NCBI GenBank assembly: GCA_004295885.1
Contig: SEDG01000266.1
Location: forward strand, 1-6,253
DNA: 6,253 nucleotides
Reading direction: 5' to 3'
Origin: Pedobacter sp.
Lineage (GTDB): Bacteria > Bacteroidota > Bacteroidia > Sphingobacteriales > Sphingobacteriaceae
In this document: positions 1 through 5,861 of the stretch, one piece after another
Position numbering within the stretch: the stretch's first letter is position 1
Layout: every line of letters starts with the position of its first letter
Translations under genes and position numbers: made by a program
Notes under the pieces: generated by a model
What the model saw: only the letters and a program-made list of their open reading frames with translations
The model's database searches: none
Told to the model about the DNA's origin: nothing

Positions 1-216
1 AATAATAAGCTAATAAAAAGTGGAGCATCTGCTACAGGCAAATTAGTTAAATTGACTTTTAAAGTTCAAAAAAATGGACGGCCAAGTAATATTAAAATAC
101 TTCAAGGTTTAACCAAAGCCGCAAATGATGAAGCTGTTCGCTTAATTAACGAAGGCCCGAAATGGACTTTGCCATCAACCGCAACGAGTACTGTAGAGCT
201 TAGCATTAAGTTTTAA
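1..216 (+). CDS. TonB C-terminal domain protein (3' end only)
   Basis: The frame is open from the first base to the TAA at 214-216, giving the last 71 residues of a protein that begins outside the window. The visible part fits the TonB C-terminal fold: a GKLVKLTFKVQKNGRPSNI strand region, then a helix with DEAVRLINEGPKW and a final strand TVELSIKF. The 'F-V-x-x-x-G-x-x-x-x-I' and 'A-x-D-E-A-x-R-L-I-x-x-x-P-x-W' spacing is what is seen in Bacteroidota energy-transducer TonB domains. In the family this domain sits in the periplasm and contacts outer-membrane TonB-dependent receptors, although Bacteroidota also attach it to other proteins such as membrane-bound peptidases. The N-terminal architecture cannot be seen, so the exact protein type stays open. 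The gene is followed by a palindromic repeat that could end its transcript. Confidence 0.8.
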   Translation, partial: NNKLIKSGASATGKLVKLTFKVQKNGRPSNIKILQGLTKAANDEAVRLINEGPKWTLPSTATSTVELSIKF

Positions 217-270
217 ATAATAAAGTTCAATCAAGTCTCATCAATCAAAAAAAATACTTTAAATAAATCT

Positions 271-341
271 GTCATTCCGAGTTTCGAGGAATCTCATAAT
301 AGGTGTTTTTAGGAAAGAGATTCTTCCTTCGTCAGAATGAC
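271..341. repeat. Imperfect intergenic palindrome (GTCATTCCGAG type)
   Basis: The left arm at 271-295 (GTCATTCCGAG ... GGAATCTC) and the right arm at 317-341 (GAGATTCTTCC ... AGAATGAC) are inverted copies. Eighteen of 25 positions match, including the outer 7 and inner 7 pairs, around a 21-nt loop. Palindromes beginning GTCATT and ending AATGAC, with an inner GAATCTC/GAGATTC box, recur in intergenic spaces of many Bacteroidota genomes, as far as I recall; copy number here cannot be checked. It lies 54 nt after the TonB-domain stop and ends 11 nt before the next start codon. It could act as a 3' hairpin for the first gene and also fold close to the start of the second. Confidence 0.7.
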
Positions 342-352
342 AAAAAGACGTT

Positions 353-967
353 ATGTATAAAAATTCTCAATTTGAAGAAAAGGATGCTGATAAAGTTTTG
401 GCATTCATGAAAGCTCATTCCTTTATTACTTTAATTGGTCACGACGGAGATTTCCCTGTTACAACTCAGGTTCCTGTGCATGTTTATCGAGACGAAAACG
501 GCATTCGTTTAGTGGGGCATATCATGAAAAAAACTGACCACCATCTAGCTTATGCTAAAAATGAAAACGTGATGGCGCTTTTCACTGGAGCGCATAGTTA
601 CGTGACTGCATCGGTTTATGAAAATCCGGCAGTTGCCTCCACTTGGAATTACAGCTCGGTACAATGCAAAGGCAAAATAAAATTGATGAATGATGATGAA
701 ACACGAACAGTCATCAAACATTTAACAGATAGTTTCGAAGACCCTAAAACGAGCCCTGCAGCATTTCATAAAATGGATGATGCTTACATTGAAAATAACC
801 TAAAGGCAATTGCAGGTTTTGAAATTAAGGTAGAATACATCAATAACATATTTAAACTAAGTCAAAACCATAGCCATCAGAACCGAATAAATATTGTTAA
901 CGACTTAACTAAACGTGACAATCCAGACGCAAAAGAAGTTGCGAAACAAATGAAGGAAATGCTTTAA
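353..967 (+). CDS. PaiB-type FMN-binding protein
   Basis: This 204-residue protein matches the FMN_bind_2/PaiB family (pyridoxamine-phosphate-oxidase-like split barrel) over its full usual length of about 200-210 residues. Visible family blocks are HSFITLIG (22-29), LVGHIMKKTDHH (53-64), FTGAHSYVTASVY (77-89), STWNYSSVQCKGKI (96-109) and the C-terminal GFEIKVEYINNIFKLSQNHS (155-174). In Bacillus subtilis PaiB is described as a negative regulator of sporulation and protease genes. The family is usually annotated 'FMN-binding negative transcriptional regulator', but no DNA-binding domain is visible here and a flavin-dependent redox role is as likely. The ATG at 353 is the only good start: an in-frame TGA at 338-340, inside the palindrome arm, closes the frame upstream. 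No clear Shine-Dalgarno or promoter element is seen. The gene converges with the phosphate transporter gene. Confidence 0.9.
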   Translation: MYKNSQFEEKDADKVLAFMKAHSFITLIGHDGDFPVTTQVPVHVYRDENGIRLVGHIMKKTDHHLAYAKNENVMALFTGAHSYVTASVYENPAVASTWNYSSVQCKGKIKLMNDDETRTVIKHLTDSFEDPKTSPAAFHKMDDAYIENNLKAIAGFEIKVEYINNIFKLSQNHSHQNRINIVNDLTKRDNPDAKEVAKQMKEML

Positions 968-997
968 TTCGGTTTGCAGTTAGCAGTTCTTCAACTC

Positions 998-2299
998 CTA
1001 TTTAATGAAAACGCTTAGTAAGTAATAAATTAAAGCTGCTAATGCTGCTGATACTGGAATAGTTAACACCCAAGCCCAAATCAGTTTTACTGTTACACCC
1101 CATTTTACTGCAGAAACACCTTTTGTTAGGCCAGAACCAATAATTGAACCTGTAATGGTGTGGGTTGTACTTACTGGAATTTTTAAATGTTCTGTAAAGT
1201 ATAAAGTTAATGCGCCAGCAGTTTCAGCGGTTACGCCTTCGAATGGCGTTACTTTGGTGATTTTTGAGCCCATTGTTTTCACAATTTTCCATCCACCACT
1301 TAAAGTTCCTGCTGCAATTGCACTATAACAAGCAAGAGGAATCCATGAAGGCATTATGCCAGCAATTTCTTCGCCATTAGGCCCTTTAGAAGGCAATGCT
1401 ACATGTAACCAACTCGGCAATGCATCCATTGAAACACCACTAGTGTGTATATAAACTACTACAGCAGCTGCAATAATTCCCATTACTTTTTGCGAATCAT
1501 TACCACCATGACCTAAGCTAAATGAAGCTGATGATAATAGCTGCATTTTTCTTAACCAAGCTGTAGATTGAGTTTGATTTAAGCTGCTAAATATTAAACA
1601 GAAAAAGCTGATTGAGAATACAATAAAGAAAACAAGGAGCCATTTGATATTATGCGATTCAAACACTACACTTAAAAAGTGAGATTCAAACCTTGGATGT
1701 TTAATTTCGCTATAGAATAACAACTGGCTATAAATATACCACGCAGTTACCGCCATTAAAGTAAGCGTGAAAACCTTGGGCCAAATACTCTTCTTGGATG
1801 AATGTAAGAGCCAAATGGATATAAAATAGGATATAATTGCTCCAATAAACGGTGCAATTACAATAAATCCGATAATTACTAAAACACCTGTAGGCATTTC
1901 ACCGGCCTTACCTTCTTTGTACCAGTTAACAGCGCTTAAGCCAGCATGAGCAATAGCTGCACCAGCAAAACCACCAATTAGCGTATGTGAAGAACTAGAA
2001 GGGATACCGAACCACCAAGTAAATAAATTCCAAATAATAGCCGCTATTACGCCAGCTAAAATTACAGTAAGGTTAATTTCCATGGTATTGGCCGTTTTTG
2101 CAACGGTATCAGCTACGCCGAAACCAAATACCCAATAAGCTAAAAAGTTAAAAAAAGCAGCCCAAACAACAGCTTGAAATGGAGATAAAACTTTGGTTGC
2201 AACAATCGTAGCAATTGCATTTGCAGCATCATGAAAACCATTGATGTAGTCAAAAACTAATGCTAAACCAATGATGACAAAAAGAAGGGTTAAAGTCAT
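998..2299 (-). CDS. PiT family inorganic phosphate transporter
   Basis: This 433-residue inner-membrane protein belongs to the PiT/PHO4 family (PF01384), low-affinity phosphate symporters that in bacteria usually take up metal-phosphate with protons. The family's two inverted repeats are both visible. The N-terminal copy has DYINGFHDAANAIAT (17-31) and GIPSSSSHTLIGG (98-110); the C-terminal copy has SLGHGGNDSQKVMGII (261-276) and IPVSTTHTITGSIIGSG (374-390). About ten hydrophobic segments occur, with extra ones at about 174-192 and 218-238 between the halves. The length is normal for the longer bacterial members and no key motif is broken. The ATG lies 2 nt after the stop of the DUF47 gene, so the two are almost certainly cotranscribed and probably translationally coupled. 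The genus-level symbol (pit) is not assigned because several PiT paralogues are common in this group. Confidence 0.95.
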   Translation of the reverse strand: MTLTLLFVIIGLALVFDYINGFHDAANAIATIVATKVLSPFQAVVWAAFFNFLAYWVFGFGVADTVAKTANTMEINLTVILAGVIAAIIWNLFTWWFGIPSSSSHTLIGGFAGAAIAHAGLSAVNWYKEGKAGEMPTGVLVIIGFIVIAPFIGAIISYFISIWLLHSSKKSIWPKVFTLTLMAVTAWYIYSQLLFYSEIKHPRFESHFLSVVFESHNIKWLLVFFIVFSISFFCLIFSSLNQTQSTAWLRKMQLLSSASFSLGHGGNDSQKVMGIIAAAVVVYIHTSGVSMDALPSWLHVALPSKGPNGEEIAGIMPSWIPLACYSAIAAGTLSGGWKIVKTMGSKITKVTPFEGVTAETAGALTLYFTEHLKIPVSTTHTITGSIIGSGLTKGVSAVKWGVTVKLIWAWVLTIPVSAALAALIYYLLSVFIK

Positions 2300-2301
2300 A
2301 T

Positions 2302-2943
2302 TTAAGCGTTTTTAACCAAAATAGATTCTAAAACGTTAGCTGCATCTTCACATTTGTCTGTTGCTATTTCTAAAGTTTGTAAAATCTCTTTTTGTTTAAT
2401 CAATTCTATTGCATTTGTTTCAAATTCGAATAACCGGGCAATTGCTAAATTGCAAACGTAATCTGCCTGATTTTCTGCACTGTTAATTCTAACACAAGCA
2501 TCAGCAATAACTCTTATGTTTTTAAAGCTTCGTAATTCTTTAATCGCTTTCTCTAAATCGCCACACATCTCTACTAAAAGTTCTGCCAGTTTAACCATGG
2601 CATCGCCGATGTTTGTCACGTTGTATAGCTCAATATTTCCTGCAGATGCATGGATATAATCAGCAATATCATCAATAGCTGCCGCTAAAGAGTGAATATC
2701 TTCTCTATCAAAAGGAGTGATGAAGTTTTTGCTTAGTTCGATGAAGATGGTGTGAGTAATGTCGTCTCCAACATGTTCCAAACGCTCAACTTCCTTGATG
2801 GCTTCTTTTCTTTTTTCTAAATCATTAGTAGTTACTGCAACTAACAATGCCTCAGAGATTTTTACAACATTTGTTCCCGCTTGTTCAAAAAGAGGTTGAA
2901 ATTTTTTGTCTTTTGGAGTAAAGAAGCTAAATATACTATTCAT
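2302..2943 (-). CDS. DUF47 PhoU-like Pit accessory protein
   Basis: This 213-residue soluble, largely helical protein fits the DUF47 family (PF01865), relatives of PhoU that are commonly encoded next to PiT transporters. PhoU-type acidic metal-binding patterns of the form E/D-x3-D are visible: E56-D60 (EHVGD), D91-D95 (DDIAD), E157-D161 (ENQAD), E192-D196 (EIATD) and D196-D200. The N-terminal FSFFTPKDKKFQPLFEQ and the FITPFDREDIHSLAAAIDDI block (74-93) are characteristic. By analogy with PhoU it probably binds metal ions at the cytoplasmic face and modulates the transporter or a kinase; that role is inferred from context. It is first in a two-gene unit with the PiT gene (2-nt gap) and has its own candidate promoter upstream. 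Its length is typical and no defect is seen. Confidence 0.93.
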   Translation of the reverse strand: MNSIFSFFTPKDKKFQPLFEQAGTNVVKISEALLVAVTTNDLEKRKEAIKEVERLEHVGDDITHTIFIELSKNFITPFDREDIHSLAAAIDDIADYIHASAGNIELYNVTNIGDAMVKLAELLVEMCGDLEKAIKELRSFKNIRVIADACVRINSAENQADYVCNLAIARLFEFETNAIELIKQKEILQTLEIATDKCEDAANVLESILVKNA

Positions 2944-2961
2944 ACTAAATTAAATATGGTG

Positions 2962-2995
2962 CAAAGCTAAAGTTAGTATGTTAAGTTAATGTTAA
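2962..2995 (-). promoter_or_regulatory. Candidate Pho-regulated promoter of DUF47-PiT unit
   Basis: Read on the - strand, TTAACA occurs at 2995-2990 and again at 2984-2979, a repeat period of exactly 11 bp, with an overlapping TTAACT between them. Nine nt further on is TAGCTTTG (2969-2962), a full match to the Bacteroidota -7 consensus TAnnTTTG. There is no TTG at the usual -33 position; the repeats occupy that place. Tandem TTAACA-like hexamers at 11-bp spacing are the PhoP box of Bacillus, and an 11-bp period also holds for the E. coli and cyanobacterial Pho boxes. The arrangement therefore suggests activation by a PhoB-like regulator. The 5' leader to the ATG at 2943 would be about 14 nt. 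The region is very A+T rich, so chance remains possible. Confidence 0.5.
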
Positions 2996-3021
2996 CTCTT
3001 TCAACTATTTTAAATTTTTGG

Positions 3022-4047
3022 TTAATTACTTTTTTGCAAGGTAAAGCCAAAAGTGGTTCCAATATTTGGGGTGCTACGAACAGAAATAGTCTGTTCATGT
3101 GCTTCTAAAATGTGCTTAACAATAGCTAGACCTAATCCTGTACCGCCTTCTTTTCTAGAACGATGCGAATCTATCCTGTAAAAGCGTTCAAATAATCTGG
3201 TGAGATGTTTTTCTTCAATCCCAATTCCATCATCCGTAACCTCAATTAAAAATTGGTCGTGCAACTCAAAAATCTTAATGGCAGTCGACCCATTTTCATT
3301 CCCGTATTTAATAGAGTTTTGCAACAAGTTAATTAAGATTTGCCGAATCTTTTCCCTGTCCGCATATACCATTGTAGGTCCAGTATATTTATCCTTGAAG
3401 AAAAGCTTTATTTTGTGTGTTTGTGCGGTGTCTTCAAGGCTATCCATTACTTCCCTTGCTAAAACAACAAAGTCGAATTTCTCGAAATTGATGGGCATTT
3501 CGCCGGTTTCTAACTTGGATATGGCGTCTAAGTCGTTAATCAAATAACTTAATCTTTCAATATTTTTTTCGGCTTTTTTTAAAAATTTCATTGCCATTTC
3601 GGGGTCGTCAAGCAGGCAATCTTGTAAAGTTTCTACATACCCTTGGATGGCAAACAGTGGAGTTTTAAACTCGTGAGAGACATTTGAAAGAAATTCTCTT
3701 CTAAACTGCTCTTGCTTTTTAAGTAAATCTATTTCTTTCTTTTTTGCACCCGCCCATTCCTTAACTTCTGCCTCCACGTCATTTATTGGGTCGGCACTTA
3801 CATATTCTCCTAAAGCTTCTTTTAAGTCTTTCCCTAGTTTTAGGTTGTGAATTAGTTTATAAATCAGCTTTATTTTTGTGTAGATATACTTTTCGAACAA
3901 ATAATAGAAAACCAAAAAGCTAGTTACAAACGAAATACCGAAAGAAACAGCTAGATAATAAAGGTTATGTTGGAAGTAGAAATTAACTAATCCAATAGAA
4001 AGTGCCACAGCTAAGGCTGTAATTAAAACAAGTACGCTAAGCTTCAT
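3022..4047 (-). CDS. PhoR-like membrane sensor histidine kinase
   Basis: This 341-residue kinase has two membrane segments at about 4-26 and 32-52 joined by only a few residues, then a linker with charged helices (53-115) and a standard kinase core. The HisKA box is FLSNVSHEFKTP (119-130) with the phospho-accepting His at 125. The ATPase domain shows the N box around N244 (LLQNSIKYG), G1 DDGIGI (272-277), F box FERFY (286-290) and G2 GGTGLGLAIVK (301-311). All catalytic motifs are present. No HAMP, PAS or periplasmic sensing domain is evident, which resembles the compact PhoR kinases of Bacteroidota. A phosphate-sensing role is inferred from that resemblance and from the DUF47-PiT genes 78 nt downstream. 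No response regulator lies in the window. The start is 9 nt after the stop of the DUF4130-type gene, so the two are probably cotranscribed. Confidence 0.88.
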   Translation of the reverse strand: MKLSVLVLITALAVALSIGLVNFYFQHNLYYLAVSFGISFVTSFLVFYYLFEKYIYTKIKLIYKLIHNLKLGKDLKEALGEYVSADPINDVEAEVKEWAGAKKKEIDLLKKQEQFRREFLSNVSHEFKTPLFAIQGYVETLQDCLLDDPEMAMKFLKKAEKNIERLSYLINDLDAISKLETGEMPINFEKFDFVVLAREVMDSLEDTAQTHKIKLFFKDKYTGPTMVYADREKIRQILINLLQNSIKYGNENGSTAIKIFELHDQFLIEVTDDGIGIEEKHLTRLFERFYRIDSHRSRKEGGTGLGLAIVKHILEAHEQTISVRSTPNIGTTFGFTLQKSN

Positions 4048-4056
4048 GAAGCTAAT

Positions 4057-4833
4057 TTACGGCTTTAAGGTTAAATAATTGTTAATCTCAGTTAAATATT
4101 TCCAATACCTTTTCGGCACATGCCTGATGTGGAGCTTTGTATTTTTCCTCGAAACAATATTGGTGCTTTTAAAATAGTCTTTCCATAAATGAGCATATAA
4201 TTCTTCTTTTTCATTCAACTGATGAGCAGCAGGCTGTTTTAAAGTTGGAGTATTAATGTCCATCGTAATTTCTTCAACTGTGTTTAAATCGTAGAACAAA
4301 CCATAATGCCTTTTTAAATCATAAATAATCCACTTCTGGTCTGCATAACGATTTTTGAAATGATTGAGAATCAAAGGCAAAACATTAAAATCTGGGTCAA
4401 TGCCACAATAAAAAATCCCATCCGCTGTATGCTGAAACCTGATAAAAGCTTCCATTCTATGTTTTTCTCGTTCTACACTTCTGGCCGCTTTTGACAAGGC
4501 CAAAACGTGTTCATTTCCATAGTTTTTTTCAGCACCTGCTGGATTTTTGAAAATGTAAATGGTAAATAGAAATAGAGAATTGAAAATCTCTGGAATTTCA
4601 GAAAGATAAGCGCAATAAAATTTACGTATCCATTCTTTGCTTAACTTTTTTTGTAAACCAGTCCAAACTCTATCAGCTTTTGCCCTGTCGTTTTCTACTG
4701 TAAATGATTCGGTAAAAGCATCTGGCTGATGAATTTTTTCCAGTGATAGAATTACCTGTCCGGGTTTTCGCTCGAACCATTCAAAAACGGCAGTTAACAA
4801 CCCTTCTAAACTTCCATCAAATACATATAACAT
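4057..4833 (-). CDS. DUF4130 putative DNA repair/metabolism protein (TIGR03915-like)
   Basis: This 258-residue protein resembles the TIGR03915/DUF4130 family. Supporting blocks are the N-terminal YVFDGSLEGLLTAVFE (3-18), the helix SKAARSVEREKHRMEAFIRF (114-133), then FYCGIDPDFNVLPLILNHF (141-159), WIIYDLKRHYGLFYD (168-182) and the C-terminal KEELYAHLWKDYFKSTNI (209-226). Members are found paired with a radical SAM protein (TIGR03916), and some are fused to a uracil-DNA-glycosylase-like domain, which is why a DNA repair or modification role is proposed; the reaction is unknown. Here the protein stands alone without the glycosylase region and looks intact and full length. Its radical SAM partner lies immediately upstream but is broken by a deletion, so this protein may lack its partner. 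The start follows a perfect inverted repeat by 12 nt, and the stop is 9 nt from the histidine kinase start. Confidence 0.87.
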   Translation of the reverse strand: MLYVFDGSLEGLLTAVFEWFERKPGQVILSLEKIHQPDAFTESFTVENDRAKADRVWTGLQKKLSKEWIRKFYCAYLSEIPEIFNSLFLFTIYIFKNPAGAEKNYGNEHVLALSKAARSVEREKHRMEAFIRFQHTADGIFYCGIDPDFNVLPLILNHFKNRYADQKWIIYDLKRHYGLFYDLNTVEEITMDINTPTLKQPAAHQLNEKEELYAHLWKDYFKSTNIVSRKNTKLHIRHVPKRYWKYLTEINNYLTLKP

Positions 4834-4845
4834 CGCTTCTAGTTT

Positions 4846-4889
4846 ACTTTGACAACTTTCTTTGCAACTGGTGAAAAAGTTGTCAAAGT
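4846..4889. repeat. Perfect 14-bp inverted repeat in intergenic gap
   Basis: ACTTTGACAACTTT at 4846-4859 is matched by its exact reverse complement AAAGTTGTCAAAGT at 4876-4889, with a 16-nt loop. It fills most of the 56-nt gap between the stop of the radical SAM remnant (4890-4892) and the start of the DUF4130 gene (4833). No T-run follows on the - strand, so it is not a classic intrinsic terminator. It could be a hairpin that affects mRNA processing or translation of the downstream gene, or an operator. A competing short pairing (CAACT 4865-4869 with AGTTG 4878-4882) would break the long stem. Confidence 0.8.
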
Positions 4890-5803
4890 TTATTTAAATA
4901 AAATGAGTTGATTGGTCGCTGTTTTTAAATATTTGCTTTGGCTTTCGGCTAGAATAAATGCCTTGATTTGAGTGGCTTGAAAATCTTTCATTTGAAATGG
5001 AGTATCAGCGCATTTAATAAAATGTTTAGCTCTACTATAGGCAACGCCAATATTTTTTAGTTGATAGATGTGTAATTTTCCAAATTGTCTAGCCTGAACA
5101 ATTTTTTGAGCAGATGTAACACCAATACCACCATCTGCGTGCTCTGTCCTGCTGGAACAAATTTTGGAACGCTTTTAATTAGTTTTTTTTCCTCCTTAAA
5201 TTGTACTATTTGATTTTGAACAAAACCCAGCGGTTTAATCACATCCTTATGACTTTTATCAGGCGCCAACAACTTTAACCCAGTTTCTGTTGGCATTTCT
5301 AGATTGATACTCATTCTGTCGGCATACAAACCTGCTTCTTTAATTAATTCATCACTTGCGCCGGGAATTGTTTTTAAATGAATATACCCATTATAGTTTT
5401 GCTCCAAGCGAAGTTTTTTTACAACTCGTAGAAGCCTTTCCATTGTATAATCTGCATTTTTAAAGATGCCCGAACTCAAGAATAAACCTTCTATGAAATT
5501 TCTTCTATAAAAATTCATCGTTAATTCTACAACCTCGTCAACTGTGAAGGCTGCTCGTTCTATATCATTACTCTTTCTGGAAACGCAGTAGGCACAATCG
5601 AAAATACAATGATTGGTAAGTAAGATTTTTAACAGAGAAACACAACGCCCATCTTCAGTATAAGTGTGGCAAATGCCAGAATAGTGTCCATTACCTACGC
5701 CTTTATTGGTGTTTTTTCTATCGCTTCCGCTTGATGAACATGAAACATCGTATTTGGCCGCATCGGCAAGGATGCTCAATTTCTCTCTTAATCTCTCCGA
5801 CAT
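4890..5803 (-). pseudogene. Radical SAM putative DNA repair protein, internally deleted (TIGR03916-like)
   Basis: The ATG at 5803 opens a frame of 248 codons, ending at 5057. Residues 1-224 look like the N-terminal part of the TIGR03916 radical SAM family: the iron-sulfur motif C66-x3-C70-x2-C73 (NHCIFDCAYC), GLFLSSGIF (106-114), IHLKTIPGAS (141-150), RMSINLEMPT (163-172) and KFVPAGQSTQM (214-224). After this the reading frame becomes unrelated sequence. In a second frame, from 5129 to the TAA at 4890-4892, 79 residues give the family's helix-hairpin-helix tail (GIGVTSAQKIV ... LKNIGVAYSRAKHFIKC) to its end. Family members are about 400-420 residues from memory; 224 plus 79 leaves some 110-125 residues missing, and the frame is shifted. 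The junction lies in TGGTGGT at about 5127-5133. The product would lack the end of the SAM barrel and the DNA-binding tail and is probably inactive. A sequencing or assembly error is the alternative. Confidence 0.82.
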
Positions 5804-5809
5804 CTTAAT

Positions 5810-5861
5810 CTAATTTACTATCAAAAATAGCAAAATAAAACTAAAGTATTTAGTAAATTAG
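5810..5861. repeat. 11-bp inverted repeat around radical SAM promoter region
   Basis: CTAATTTACTA at 5810-5820 is the exact reverse complement of TAGTAAATTAG at 5851-5861, with a 30-nt A+T-rich loop. One arm overlaps the stop codon of the right-edge gene and the other ends 7 nt before the radical SAM start. It may be an operator pair or a weak hairpin between the two genes, but its A+T content makes chance plausible. Confidence 0.45.
5822..5829 (-). promoter_or_regulatory. Possible -7 element of the radical SAM gene
   Basis: On the - strand TATTTTTG (5829-5822) matches TAnnTTTG, the Bacteroidota -7 consensus, 18 nt before the ATG at 5803. No TTG is found at the expected -33 position, so this is only a weak candidate for the start of the repair-gene transcript. 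The element lies inside the loop of the 11-bp inverted repeat. Confidence 0.3.

Noticed and set aside
255..262. TACTTTAA as a -7 promoter element for the PaiB gene
   Set aside because: It differs from TAnnTTTG at the final G, has no TTG near -33, and lies upstream of the palindrome.
968..997. Terminator between the convergent PaiB and PiT genes
   Set aside because: Only a 4-bp AGTT/AACT stem and a short GCAGTT direct repeat are present, without a T-run, which is too weak to call.
3200..3547. A 115-codon open frame on the + strand inside the kinase gene
   Set aside because: It lies wholly antisense to the conserved ATPase domain of the histidine kinase, its translation resembles no known domain, and it has no promoter or ribosome-binding signal.
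4885..4895. TAAACTTTG as a promoter for the DUF4130 gene
   Set aside because: The spacing is one base too long for TAnnTTTG and the sequence is explained by the stop codon and the inverted-repeat arm.
5100..5160. Programmed ribosomal frameshift in the radical SAM gene
   Set aside because: A frameshift alone cannot supply the missing 110-125 residues, and no slippery heptamer with a downstream structure is obvious at the junction.
5057..5803. Treating the 248-residue radical SAM frame as a complete short protein
   Set aside because: The last 24 residues are not family-like, while the adjacent alternative frame encodes the family's true C-terminus, so a deletion explains the data better.
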